Assembly (NCBI RefSeq): GCF_029255285.1 | Contig: NZ_JAPUVI010000105.1 | Location: 124,001 to 188,000 of the forward strand | Source of the DNA: Accumulibacter sp. | Lineage (GTDB): Bacteria > Pseudomonadota > Gammaproteobacteria > Burkholderiales > Rhodocyclaceae | Reading direction: 5' to 3' | DNA length: 64,000 nucleotides | Part shown: in pieces, positions 25,956 through 34,332 of the stretch | Layout of the letters: every line of letters starts with the position of its first letter | Position numbering within the stretch: the stretch's first letter is position 1 | The notes under the pieces: model-generated | Databases searched by the model: none | Seen by the model: only the letters and a program-made list of their open reading frames with translations | Told to the model about the DNA's origin: nothing | Made by a program: the position numbers and the translations under genes

Positions 25956-26762
25956 ATGAACGACCCTGTATCTTCCTGCCGGATCGACGCCGCCCGAGTG
26001 TACCGCCTGCTCGGCGCGGCCGCACGCCGCTTCACCGTCGAAGCCCTGCCGGAATGCGTATCGACCAGTACGCTGCTGCTCGAACGCGCCGCCCAGGGCG
26101 CCACGACGGGTACGCTGCTGGTTGCCGACCAGCAGACCGCCGGGCGTGGCCGGCGCGGCCGAAGCTGGCTGTCGTCGCCCGAGGCCAGCCTGACATTTTC
26201 GCTGCTCTGGCGTTTCACATGTCCGGTGGCGCAACTGGCGGGCCTGTCGCTGGCGGTCGGCGTCGCCGTGGCGCGCGCGCTCGAGGGTGTCGGCGTCGAG
26301 CGCATCGGCCTGAAATGGCCGAACGACATTCTGCTCGACGGCGGCAAGCTCGGCGGCATCCTGGTCGAACTCGATACCCAGCCGGGGAGCCTGCTGGCGG
26401 TGATCGGCATCGGCCTTAACCTGCACCTGCCGGCCGCTGGCGACGAACCGCTGCGGCATCCGCCGGCCGCGCTGTCGCAGGCGCTGTCGCCGCTGCCTGA
26501 CCGCCATCGGCTGCTGGCGCGGTTGCTGAGCGAGCTGGCGGCCGTGCTGGACGATTTCTCGGCCGGCGGTTTCCCGATATTGCGTGACGAATGGCAGGCG
26601 CATCATGTCTGGCAGGATCGTCGGGTGCGCCTGCTCGACGGTGGCCCTGTGGACCGCGAAGGGATCTGCCTGGGAGCCGACACCGACGGCGCACTGCTGC
26701 TGCGGACGCCGGTCGGCGTCGAACGCTGCCTATCCGGCGACCTGTCGCTGCGTAGCGCATGA
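25956..26762 (+). CDS. birA: Biotin-[acetyl-CoA-carboxylase] ligase
   Basis: 268 residues. The catalytic domain is clear: STSTLLLERAAQG, the biotinyl-AMP loop QQTAGRGRRGRSWLSSPEASL, LKWPNDILLDGGKLGGILVE and GIGLNLHLP, with a short C-terminal SH3-like domain (GICLGADTDGALLLRTPVG). The N-terminal winged helix of bifunctional BirA is missing, so this is a ligase only and not the biotin operon repressor. It attaches biotin to the carrier domain of acetyl-CoA carboxylase. Its stop overlaps the coaX ATG by four bases. Confidence 0.94.
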   Translation: MNDPVSSCRIDAARVYRLLGAAARRFTVEALPECVSTSTLLLERAAQGATTGTLLVADQQTAGRGRRGRSWLSSPEASLTFSLLWRFTCPVAQLAGLSLAVGVAVARALEGVGVERIGLKWPNDILLDGGKLGGILVELDTQPGSLLAVIGIGLNLHLPAAGDEPLRHPPAALSQALSPLPDRHRLLARLLSELAAVLDDFSAGGFPILRDEWQAHHVWQDRRVRLLDGGPVDREGICLGADTDGALLLRTPVGVERCLSGDLSLRSA

Positions 26763-27478
26763 TCGTCGCCATCGACGTCGGCAACAGCCGCCTCAAGTGG
26801 GGCGTGCACCACGCGGGCGGCTGGCTGGACAGCGGCGTCCTGGCGACCGCCGACGTCGCCTGGTTGAGCGAGGCGGCCGACGAGTGGCCGGCGGATTCGC
26901 CGGTCGTGATCTGCAACGTCGCGGGAGCGGCGGTCGGCGAAACGCTTAGCACCTTGCTGGCGCCACGCCACACTCGGATCACTTTTCTGCACCCCAGTGC
27001 TGCCGCCTGTGGCGTACGCAACAGCTACGACTGTCCGGCGCAGCTCGGTGCCGACCGCTGGGCGGCGTTGATCGGCGCGCGCGCGATGGTCGCCGAGGCC
27101 TGCCTGGTGGTCAGTGCCGGAACGGCAACGACCATCGACTTGCTCGACGCCGACGGGCTATTTCGCGGCGGCCTGATTCTTCCCGGTTTCGACCTGATGC
27201 GCATGGCGCTGGCCAATCATACGGCCCAACTGCCCTTCGTCGAGGGCGCCTTCCAACGCGAGCCGCGCAATACGCAGGACGCCATCGCCAGCGGCTGCCT
27301 GCAAGCACAGCTCGGGGCGATCGAGCGGACGTATACCATCATTGCCGGCCAGCCCGGCGCGCGCTGCCTGCTGACCGGCGGGGCGGCCGGGCGGCTGGTG
27401 CGCCACTTGAAGATCCCATGCCAGTTGGTGGACAATCTGATCCTCGACGGGCTGGCACGCTTTGCCGCTTCCCCTTGA
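26759..27478 (+). CDS. coaX: Type III pantothenate kinase
   Basis: 239 residues of the ASKHA fold. Motif 1 DVGNSRLKWGV, the pantothenate-binding region with YDCPAQLGADRWAALIGARA, VSAGTATTIDLLDADGLFRG and GLILPGFDLMRMAL, and C-terminal LLTGGAAGRLVRHL. It phosphorylates pantothenate in the first step of CoA synthesis and, unlike type I, is not inhibited by CoA. Overlap with birA is typical of betaproteobacteria. Confidence 0.95.
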   Translation: MIVAIDVGNSRLKWGVHHAGGWLDSGVLATADVAWLSEAADEWPADSPVVICNVAGAAVGETLSTLLAPRHTRITFLHPSAAACGVRNSYDCPAQLGADRWAALIGARAMVAEACLVVSAGTATTIDLLDADGLFRGGLILPGFDLMRMALANHTAQLPFVEGAFQREPRNTQDAIASGCLQAQLGAIERTYTIIAGQPGARCLLTGGAAGRLVRHLKIPCQLVDNLILDGLARFAASP

Positions 27479-27515
27479 TCCGCTGCCAGTGCGCCTGCCG
27501 ACGGGAGGACTATCC

Positions 27516-27920
27516 ATGCCCACGCACCTGTTGACGATGCTGCCCGCCTTTCTCGCCTACTTTGCCGTGGCGATCGTCCTGCTGGCGCTGTTTCTGCTCG
27601 TTTACCTGAACGTCACACCCTACCACGAGGTGGCTTTGATCCGTGCCGGCAACACCGCCGCGGCGATCAGCCTGGCCGGCGCGCTATTCGGGTTCGCCAT
27701 GCCGGTGGCCAATGTCATCGCGCATAGCGATACACTGGTCGACCTCGCTTCCTGGGGGGCGATCGCCGGCGTCATCCAGATCCTGGCCTATCTGGCGGCC
27801 CGGCTGACGCTGCCGCAACTCAACCAGGACATCCCCGCCGGCAAGACCGCACCGGCCGTATTTCTGGCCGTCGTCTCCCTCAGTGTCGGCCTGATCAACG
27901 CCGCCTGCATGACTTATTGA
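27516..27920 (+). CDS. DUF350 family membrane protein
   Basis: 134 residues from the ATG at 27516, with GGGAGG seven bases upstream. Four hydrophobic helices: MLPAFLAYFAVAIVLLALFL, AAAISLAGALFGFAMPVANV, LVDLASWGAIAGVIQILAYL and PAVFLAVVSLSVGLINAACM. The pattern matches DUF350 (UPF0719, YjfL-like) inner-membrane proteins. It starts a four-gene run (DUF350, SPFH-SHOCT, DUF4178, 48-residue protein) that recurs as a unit in many bacteria, usually interpreted as a membrane-stress module; function is not established. Only 37 bases separate it from coaX, so it may share that transcript. Confidence 0.9.
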   Translation: MPTHLLTMLPAFLAYFAVAIVLLALFLLVYLNVTPYHEVALIRAGNTAAAISLAGALFGFAMPVANVIAHSDTLVDLASWGAIAGVIQILAYLAARLTLPQLNQDIPAGKTAPAVFLAVVSLSVGLINAACMTY

Positions 27921-27991
27921 TCACCCCCCGCGGTGCGCGCCTGCCTGATGGCCACCGCGCCCCCACCCACGCTTCCTTTCAGGAGAACGGC

Positions 27992-29005
27992 ATGGCCCTC
28001 ATGGACTTCATCAGAAAACAATTCATCGATGTCATCCAGTGGACCGAGGAGGGCGACGGCGTTCTCGCCATGCGCTACCCGATGCAGGATTGCGAAATCC
28101 AGTACGGCGCCCAGTTGACCGTGCGCGAGTCGCAAATGGCCGTTTTCGTCAACGAGGGGCAGATCGCCGACGTTTTCGGACCTGGCTTGTACAAGCTGAC
28201 GACACGCACGCTGCCGGTGCTCACCTATCTCAAAAACTGGGACAAGCTGTTCGAGTCGCCCTTCAAGTCGGACGTCTATTTCTTCTCTACCCGCCTGCAG
28301 CTCGACTGCAAGTGGGGAACGCCGAATCCGATCACCATCCGCGACAAGGAATTCGGGATGGTTCGCATGCGTGCCTTCGGCATCTATTCGTACAAGATCG
28401 CCGACCCGCGCAAGCTGCACAGCGAGGTTTCCGGGACGCGCGAACGCTACACCGTCGCCGACCTCGACGGTCAGTTGCGCAATCTGGTAATCGCTTCGAT
28501 GACCGATCTGTTCGGCGAATCCGGCGTTCCCTTCATCGACATGGCGGCCAACCAGGACGAGTTCAGCCGCAGCCTGAAGGACAGGCTGGGACCCGTCTTC
28601 GAGCGCTACGGGCTGGCGCTCGACAGTTTCGTCGTACAGAACGTCTCGCTGCCGGAGGAACTGCAGAAAGTCCTCGATTCGCGCATCGGCATGAACATGA
28701 TCGGCGACCTTGGACGCTACACGCAGTACCAGGTGGCGAACAGCATTCCGCTGGCGGCGCAGAACGAGGGTGGTGTGGCCGGTATCGGTGCCGGTCTCGG
28801 CGCCGGACTGGGCATCGGCCAGGCGATGGGTGCGGCGATGACGCAGGGCATGCAGGCCGCTGCGCCGGCGTCGCCGGCGGCCGCCGCGAACACCGACGAA
28901 ATCGTCGCGACGCTCGAAAAGCTGCACGGACTGGTCGCCAAAGGCGTCCTTTCGCAGGCCGAGTTCGACGCCAAGAAGGCCGAACTGCTGGGTAGGCTGA
29001 TCTGA
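27992..29005 (+). CDS. SPFH-domain (virion core-like) protein with C-terminal SHOCT motif
   Basis: 337 residues from the ATG at 27992, with AGGAG upstream. The SPFH/Band-7 domain occupies about 30-230 (GAQLTVRESQMAVFVNEGQI; VFGPGLYKLTTRTLPVL; FFSTRLQLDCKWGTPNPITI; LDSFVVQNVSLPEELQKVLD). A Gly/Ala-rich linker (GVAGIGAGLGAGLGIGQAMG) leads to a SHOCT-type helix pair at the end (LEKLHGLVAKGVLSQAEFDA). No N-terminal membrane helix is seen, unlike classical stomatins, so membrane contact may come through DUF350 or DUF4178 partners. SPFH proteins form large ring or cage assemblies on membranes. Confidence 0.9.
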   Translation: MALMDFIRKQFIDVIQWTEEGDGVLAMRYPMQDCEIQYGAQLTVRESQMAVFVNEGQIADVFGPGLYKLTTRTLPVLTYLKNWDKLFESPFKSDVYFFSTRLQLDCKWGTPNPITIRDKEFGMVRMRAFGIYSYKIADPRKLHSEVSGTRERYTVADLDGQLRNLVIASMTDLFGESGVPFIDMAANQDEFSRSLKDRLGPVFERYGLALDSFVVQNVSLPEELQKVLDSRIGMNMIGDLGRYTQYQVANSIPLAAQNEGGVAGIGAGLGAGLGIGQAMGAAMTQGMQAAAPASPAAAANTDEIVATLEKLHGLVAKGVLSQAEFDAKKAELLGRLI

Positions 29006-29058
29006 CCCGGCGTGCCGGGTGACACCGCGGCGCTGGCGCCCTCGGCCACAGGCCCGTC

Positions 29059-30963
29059 GTGAAAAGAGCCACCTGTCCGTCCTGCGGCGCGCCAGTCCTT
29101 TTCCGCGCGGCGACGTCGATCTACGTCGTCTGCGATTTCTGTCGCAGCACTTTGCTGCGCCGCGGCGAGGATCTGAAGAACCTCGGCCGGATGGCCGACC
29201 TGCTCGAAGACACCTCGCGCCTCCAGATCGCTAGTCAGGGAACTTTCCGCGGCCGGCACTTCCTCGTGGTCGGCCGTATCCAGTTGCACTACGATGCCGG
29301 CTTCTGGAACGAGTGGCACATCCTGTTCGACGATGGCCGCAGCGCGTGGTTGGCCGAAGCGGCCGGCGAGTACATCGTAAGCGCCCAGGTCGAGGTCCGC
29401 CAGCCTTTGCCGGCCTTCGCCGATCTGGCGCCCGAGATGGCGGTGAACATCGACGGCCGGCGCTTCACGGTGACCGACCTCGAAACCGCACGCTGCATCG
29501 CCGGCGAAGGCGAGCTGCCGTTCCGCGTCGCTGCCGGCTACGAGGTCAACACGGTCGACCTGCGCAGTGCCGATCGTTTCGCGACCATCGACTACAGCGA
29601 AACGCCACCGCTGGTGTTCGTCGGCCAGCCGGTGAGCTTCGCCGACCTCAAGCTGGAAAATCTGAAAGCGGTGGCCGGGCCGTCAGGCGACGCGGTGCCG
29701 CAGGTCGGCGCGCGGGTTTTCGCCTGTCCGCACTGTGCCTCGCCGCTGCAAATCCATTCGCCGGCCATCCAAAGCATCGCCTGCGACGCCTGCGGCTCGA
29801 TCGTCGGCGTCGATAATGAGAACGTCAAGCTGCTTATGAGGGCGGCGCAGGCGCTGCGCGAAACGCCCTGGCTGCCGCTCGGCAGCCAGGGCCGCCTGCA
29901 GGGCGTCGATTGGCTGGTGATCGGTTTCCTGCGCCGCAGCACGAGCTCGGCCGGCCAGGACTACGTGTGGTCGGAATATCTTTTGTTCAACGCGCAGGAC
30001 GGCTTCGCCTGGCTGATCGAGGATCAGGGTCACTGGAATTTCGCGCGCACGCTCGCCAACCCTCCGTCGGTCAGCCGCGGGCAGGCGAAGTTCAAGTACG
30101 AGGGGAAGGAGTTCAAGCTTTTCAACAGCGGCCAGGCCGAGGTGACCTATGTCGTCGGCGAGTTCTACTGGCGAGTCAGCGTCGGCGAGAGCTGCGCGGT
30201 GGACGACTATGTCTGCCCGCCCTTGATGCTGTCGCGCGAAGTGACGGCCAAGGAGGCGAGCTGGTCGCGCGCCGAATATCTTGCGGCAGCGGAGGTCGGC
30301 GCAGCTTTTCAGATCAAGGCGTCGCCGCCGCAACAGACCGGCGTCTATGCCAACCAGCCGAACCCGCTGACGGAAACGCATCGTCGCACGTGTCGCCTGT
30401 TCTGGCAGTTCGCTTTGGCGGCAACCATCGTGCAAATGGCTTTTGCCTTTATATTCGCTTCACAGCTGGTGCTTCGCCAGCAGATGGTGCTCTCGCCGCA
30501 GAACGACGAAGCGACCCTGACCAGCCAGGAGTTCGTCCTCGAGAGGCGCGCCCGAGCGCTGCTCGTCAGGCACGCCACCGACGTCAGCAACAACTGGTTG
30601 TCGCTCGACACGACGCTGATCGAAAAGAATCGTGGCGACGCCTACCACGGCGAACAGGAAGTCAGCCACTACGAGGGGGTGGACGAGGGCGAGAGCTGGT
30701 CCGAAGGGTCGCGGTCCGACGAGATGGTCTTCAAGGACGTGCCGCCGGGGACCTATTACCTCGTCGTCGAGTACGAATTGGGAACCGACAACGCGATGGC
30801 CGTGGTCGACAAGCTGGAGGTCGTCCGCAATCCGGCGGCGTGGTCCAACTTCGTGCTGCTGCTGGTCTTTCTGGCCATTTTCCCGCTCGTCTCTCGCTGG
30901 CGGCGCAACGCGCTCGAAGCTCGGCGCTGGAGCGAGAGCGACCTCGGGACGAAGGACGATTGA
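29059..30963 (+). CDS. DUF4178 protein with two zinc ribbons and membrane helices
   Basis: 634 residues starting at a GTG. Zinc ribbon 1 has Cys6, Cys9, Cys25, Cys28; zinc ribbon 2 has Cys223, Cys226, Cys242, Cys245. After each ribbon comes a DUF4178 unit (first: GTFRGRHFLVVGRIQL, WNEWHILFDDGRSAWLAEAAGEY; second: GRLQGVDWLVIGFLRR, VWSEYLLFNAQDGFAWLIED), so the protein is an internal duplication. A membrane helix lies near 448-472 and another near the C-terminus (FVLLLVFLAIFPLVSRW), with a beta-rich segment between that probably faces the periplasm. It belongs to the DUF350-SPFH-DUF4178 operon. The cytosolic ribbons suggest nucleic-acid or protein binding; unproven. Confidence 0.88.
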   Translation: MKRATCPSCGAPVLFRAATSIYVVCDFCRSTLLRRGEDLKNLGRMADLLEDTSRLQIASQGTFRGRHFLVVGRIQLHYDAGFWNEWHILFDDGRSAWLAEAAGEYIVSAQVEVRQPLPAFADLAPEMAVNIDGRRFTVTDLETARCIAGEGELPFRVAAGYEVNTVDLRSADRFATIDYSETPPLVFVGQPVSFADLKLENLKAVAGPSGDAVPQVGARVFACPHCASPLQIHSPAIQSIACDACGSIVGVDNENVKLLMRAAQALRETPWLPLGSQGRLQGVDWLVIGFLRRSTSSAGQDYVWSEYLLFNAQDGFAWLIEDQGHWNFARTLANPPSVSRGQAKFKYEGKEFKLFNSGQAEVTYVVGEFYWRVSVGESCAVDDYVCPPLMLSREVTAKEASWSRAEYLAAAEVGAAFQIKASPPQQTGVYANQPNPLTETHRRTCRLFWQFALAATIVQMAFAFIFASQLVLRQQMVLSPQNDEATLTSQEFVLERRARALLVRHATDVSNNWLSLDTTLIEKNRGDAYHGEQEVSHYEGVDEGESWSEGSRSDEMVFKDVPPGTYYLVVEYELGTDNAMAVVDKLEVVRNPAAWSNFVLLLVFLAIFPLVSRWRRNALEARRWSESDLGTKDD

Positions 30964-30964
30964 G

Positions 30965-31111
30965 ATGATCAAAACCAACTGGATTGCCGGCCTGCTGGCG
31001 ATCGCGCTTTTTGGCAATGCACAGTACCAGGGATGGAGCCTATTCGACCGCGAAGCCGCGGCCTCGAGCACGCGCGCCGCCGGCAGCGGTAGCCGCAGCT
31101 ACCACAAATAA
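30965..31111 (+). CDS. 48-residue membrane-associated small protein
   Basis: The ATG at 30965 follows the DUF4178 stop by one base. The peptide has one hydrophobic helix (WIAGLLAIALFGNAQ), then a polar Ser/Arg-rich tail (REAAASSTRAAGSGSRSYHK). Its tight coupling suggests it belongs to the DUF4178 protein complex. Too short for homology by eye; the support is its position, coding frame and the helix. Confidence 0.6.
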   Translation: MIKTNWIAGLLAIALFGNAQYQGWSLFDREAAASSTRAAGSGSRSYHK

Positions 31112-31136
31112 CCGTTGCTCACCGACGGGCAGCGAG

Positions 31137-32378
31137 TCAGGACGAGGGAGCGGCCGGCAGGCCCGACCAGATCTCGTTCAGATCGGGGAAGTTCCACTTG
31201 GCCGGGTCTTCGCGGCCGACGATCTTGAAAGGACAGCGCGGGCGCGCGAAGTCGATGATCTCGGGCAGGAGGCGAGCGTTGGAACGGGTCGAGAAAAAGA
31301 CCTTGACGCGCGGCTGGAGCAGCGACTTGTCGCTCTGCTCGGTGACGACGCCCAGGCGGCCGCAGCTCAGCAAGACCAGCGAACCGATCGGATAAATGCC
31401 GACGCTCTTGACGAAGGCCTGAAAAATCTTCGGCTCGAAATGCCCGCCGCTCCATTCGGCCATCCGGCGCAGCGATTCGGCCGGGCACCAGCCAGCCTTG
31501 TAAGGCCGGTTCGAGGTGATCGCGTCGTAGACGTCGCACACCGCTCCCATCTTGGCGAACAGGCTGATCTGCCCGCTGGCCAAGCCTTTCGGGTAGCCCG
31601 AACCGTCGGCCTTCTCGTGGTGGTGCAGAACGACATCGAGCGCCACAGCGTCGGCGCCTTTGCCCTCGAGCAGCATCCGGTGTCCTTCTTCGGGGTGCGA
31701 CTTGACGATCGCGAATTCCTCTTCGGTCAGCCTGCCGGGCTTGTTGAGCACTTCGAGCGGCAGCGCTGCCTTGCCCAGATCGTGCAGGAGGCCGGCAATT
31801 CCCGCCGAGCGCGTCTGGCCTTCGTCGAGCCCGAGCTGCCTGGACAAGGCGATCATCAGCGCGCAGACGGCGACCGAATGCATGTAGGTGTAATCGTCGG
31901 CCGTCTTCAGACGGGCCAGGCTGATCAGCGCGCCGGGGTTACGGCTGACCGAGTCGGCGATTTCGTCAACCATGCGTTGCGCCCCACTGGTATCGACGAC
32001 CCGCCCCATACGCGCTTCCTCGAACATCGCGGTAACGGCCTGGCGCGACTTGGCGACGATCTTTGCCGCCCGTGAAAACTCGACTGTGCTCGGAACGCGC
32101 TCGGTCTGCCGCTCTTCCCAGGCGGCGGCATCGAGTTCGGCATTGACCTCGGCGTCGGATTCGGTGGCCGAAGCGACCGCCGTGTCCGGTGCCACGTCGA
32201 GCCCCTTGCGGCAATCGATCCACACTTCCGCGATGCGGCTGGCACGAATCGCTTCGATGTCCTGCGGATCTTTGAGCACGAAGGAGGTACGCCAGAAAGG
32301 GTGATCCAGCCAGGAACCGCAAAAGCCTTTCAGGTACATGCCGAGGGTAAGTTGTTGAACGCTGATTCGCTTGAGCAT
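31137..32378 (-). CDS. Cyclic-di-GMP phosphodiesterase, DUF3391-HD-GYP
   Basis: 413 residues. N-terminal DUF3391 (MLKRISVQQLTLGMYLKGFC; FWRTSFVLKDPQDIEAIRAS), a charged linker, and an HD-GYP domain from about 145: YMHSVAVCALMIAL, the HD metal pair in LLHDLGKAALP, KSHPEEGHRML, and the HHEKADGSGYPKGL signature containing GYP. Metal ligands and the signature are intact, so it is probably an active enzyme hydrolysing c-di-GMP to GMP, which would favour motility over biofilm. The C-terminal part (LLSCGRLGVVTEQSDKSLLQ) is the usual extension of this subfamily. Convergent with the DUF4178 operon. Confidence 0.93.
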   Translation of the reverse strand: MLKRISVQQLTLGMYLKGFCGSWLDHPFWRTSFVLKDPQDIEAIRASRIAEVWIDCRKGLDVAPDTAVASATESDAEVNAELDAAAWEERQTERVPSTVEFSRAAKIVAKSRQAVTAMFEEARMGRVVDTSGAQRMVDEIADSVSRNPGALISLARLKTADDYTYMHSVAVCALMIALSRQLGLDEGQTRSAGIAGLLHDLGKAALPLEVLNKPGRLTEEEFAIVKSHPEEGHRMLLEGKGADAVALDVVLHHHEKADGSGYPKGLASGQISLFAKMGAVCDVYDAITSNRPYKAGWCPAESLRRMAEWSGGHFEPKIFQAFVKSVGIYPIGSLVLLSCGRLGVVTEQSDKSLLQPRVKVFFSTRSNARLLPEIIDFARPRCPFKIVGREDPAKWNFPDLNEIWSGLPAAPSS

Positions 32379-32593
32379 GGCAGGTTCGCGCGCGACGCGC
32401 CAGAATGGCGATGCACCAAGTCTACACCGGCTCCTACCGCGTGTAGCGGCGGTCGTCGATCGAATCGCTGCTGTTCACCGGACATCCGAAGCACGGATGG
32501 CGGAACCCTCGATCTTCCTCGCCCAGGCTCGAGCGCGTGACGGCATCGCCTCGGCAGTCGGTCCCATGTTCCCGGGCATTGGCGAGAATGGCA

Positions 32594-33175
32594 TCAAGGC
32601 GACGTCTTGATGACGGCGCTCTTGGCGATCGCTTCGACACGGTCTCTGTGGCGAGGGAAAAATGTCAGCCGCGGCGCCTGGTAGATCATTGCAAAAAGCT
32701 CGCCACGGTCGACGGCCCCGAAGCCGATGCCTCGCTGCTGGACGTTATCCACCTTGCGGGTTCGCTCGTACTCGAAGCGAAAACCCTTGACGCCTCCGAA
32801 GGGGTATGGTTCGAGTTGCCGCAGCTTGAAGCTGGAACCATCGCGGGTCATTACGCCTTCGAACATCGCAACGACTTCTTCGATCTGCATGCGGCTGCGG
32901 AAGACGATGTCCTTCTTCTGGCTGCCCACCGGATTCCCCGGATGCATTGCCTGGCCGTCCTTGACGCCGCTGTAGATGAGGAACTCGTCGACCGTCACCC
33001 CTTCCATCGTCCATATCTGCGCGGGCTTGATGGTCGGGTAATCCAGGTGGTTCCAGTTGCCCGAGATATCGACCGTCAGGCGATCGCCGAGGGCGCGACT
33101 GCCGGCTTCGATCTTCTTGACGCTGGCGCAGGCGGAGAGCAGCACGACCAGCGCGACGACGCACAACTTGCTCAT
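32594..33175 (-). CDS. Conserved lipoprotein of unknown function
   Basis: 193 residues with lipobox VLLSAC (Cys16). Mature part includes LGDRLTVDISGNWNHLDYPT, IWTMEGVTVDEFLIYSGVKD and GFRFEYERTRKVDN; mostly beta in character. Its ATG overlaps the stop of the M48 peptidase gene by four bases, making it the last of three coupled genes. No characterised family recognised; the operon suggests an outer-membrane function alongside the peptidase. Confidence 0.75.
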   Translation of the reverse strand: MSKLCVVALVVLLSACASVKKIEAGSRALGDRLTVDISGNWNHLDYPTIKPAQIWTMEGVTVDEFLIYSGVKDGQAMHPGNPVGSQKKDIVFRSRMQIEEVVAMFEGVMTRDGSSFKLRQLEPYPFGGVKGFRFEYERTRKVDNVQQRGIGFGAVDRGELFAMIYQAPRLTFFPRHRDRVEAIAKSAVIKTSP

Positions 33176-34332
33176 TGACGGAGTTCCGCGACATAGGTTC
33201 TGATCAGCGCGGCGTCGGGTGCGTTGGGCGCGAGCGCGAGATAGCGGTCGAGCGCTTCGACCGCGTCGGCCTGCTGACCGAGCTGACGGCTGGCCAGGCC
33301 GATGCCTCGAAAAGCCTGCGCTGGAGGATCGGTCGATTGGCTGGCGCGGCGGTAATCGGCCAGCGCCAGTTCCAGATCTCCCGTCTCGCCGCGCAGACGA
33401 TAGACGTCGCCGCGATAGAGGTGCATCAGGCTTGTGGCGTCCTGGCGGGCCATCAGTCGCGATAACAGGGCAAGGCTCTCCGCGTGCTGCCCTCTTTTCA
33501 CCTCGTCCTGCAGCCAGTCGTCGAGAAAGCGCTGCGTGTTCAGGACAAAGGCCTCATTGGCGTCGCTGCCGCCAGGCATCGCTTCGGCATAGCGAGCCAG
33601 CGCCTCACGGCGCTCGGGTGGTGCGGGATGCGTGGCCAACAACGGATTGCGCCACTCCGGACCCTGCCCCTGTCCCGCTTTCAGTTCGTCGAGCAGGTTG
33701 CCCCAAACCCGAGCCGCTTCCGCCACGTCATAGCCGGCTCGATACATCAGAAACGCTCCGATGCGATCGGCTTCGCGCTCGTGATCCCGACTGTAGGCAA
33801 AGGCGCTGGCCAGCACGGCCAATTGCCCAACGGCACCGGCCAGCCCGAAAAGCCCGAGAAACTGGCTGAAAGCGGATTTCGCCCGGATGTCGCGCAAGCG
33901 GTCGACGGAGTGGCGTTGCAGGTAGTGGCCGATTTCATGTCCGACGATAGCCGCCAACTGCGCCTCGTTCTCGACTCGCAGCAGCAGGCCCGTCCCCAGT
34001 TGCAGCAGGCCGTTGGGAGCCATGCTGGCGTTGAACACGGGAGTGCGCACCAGATGCACCCGGATATCCGGGCAATGTTCGCCACCGAGTCGGCAAGCCA
34101 CCGTCTGCAGGTAGGTCGTCAGCTTCGCGTCGGAAACGACGAACGGGCTCCGCCGCAGCTTCCGTTCTTCGCGCTCCATCATCGCCCATAGCCCACCTTC
34201 GTCGGAAGCCACTTCGGGTCGCGTCAGACGTTCCGGAACCTCGTAGTCGAACGTCGTCTCCGCCCAGCCCCGGTGCGTCAGCGCACTGGCACAGCAGGCG
34301 GCACCGGCCGCGAGCAGGCGCCGCCGGTTCAT
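33172..34332 (-). CDS. M48 family zinc metallopeptidase (BepA-like)
   Basis: 386 residues. The N-terminus MNRRRLLAAGAACCASALTH has a double Arg ahead of a hydrophobic stretch, so export could be by Tat or Sec. The peptidase domain carries HEIGH at 132-136 (zinc ligands His132, His136; catalytic Glu133) and the third ligand in DHEREADRIGAFLM. The C-terminal third is helical with TPR-like repeats (YRLRGETGDLELALADYRRA; LGQQADAVEALDRYL), as in BepA/YfgC, a periplasmic protease that clears stalled outer-membrane proteins. Overlaps both neighbours by four bases. Confidence 0.92.
   Translation of the reverse strand: MNRRRLLAAGAACCASALTHRGWAETTFDYEVPERLTRPEVASDEGGLWAMMEREERKLRRSPFVVSDAKLTTYLQTVACRLGGEHCPDIRVHLVRTPVFNASMAPNGLLQLGTGLLLRVENEAQLAAIVGHEIGHYLQRHSVDRLRDIRAKSAFSQFLGLFGLAGAVGQLAVLASAFAYSRDHEREADRIGAFLMYRAGYDVAEAARVWGNLLDELKAGQGQGPEWRNPLLATHPAPPERREALARYAEAMPGGSDANEAFVLNTQRFLDDWLQDEVKRGQHAESLALLSRLMARQDATSLMHLYRGDVYRLRGETGDLELALADYRRASQSTDPPAQAFRGIGLASRQLGQQADAVEALDRYLALAPNAPDAALIRTYVAELRQ

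Noticed and set aside
24519-26606. Long leftward open frame opposite ntrC and birA
   Set aside because: Composition is low-complexity and no motif is found; ntrC and birA on the plus strand account for the sequence.
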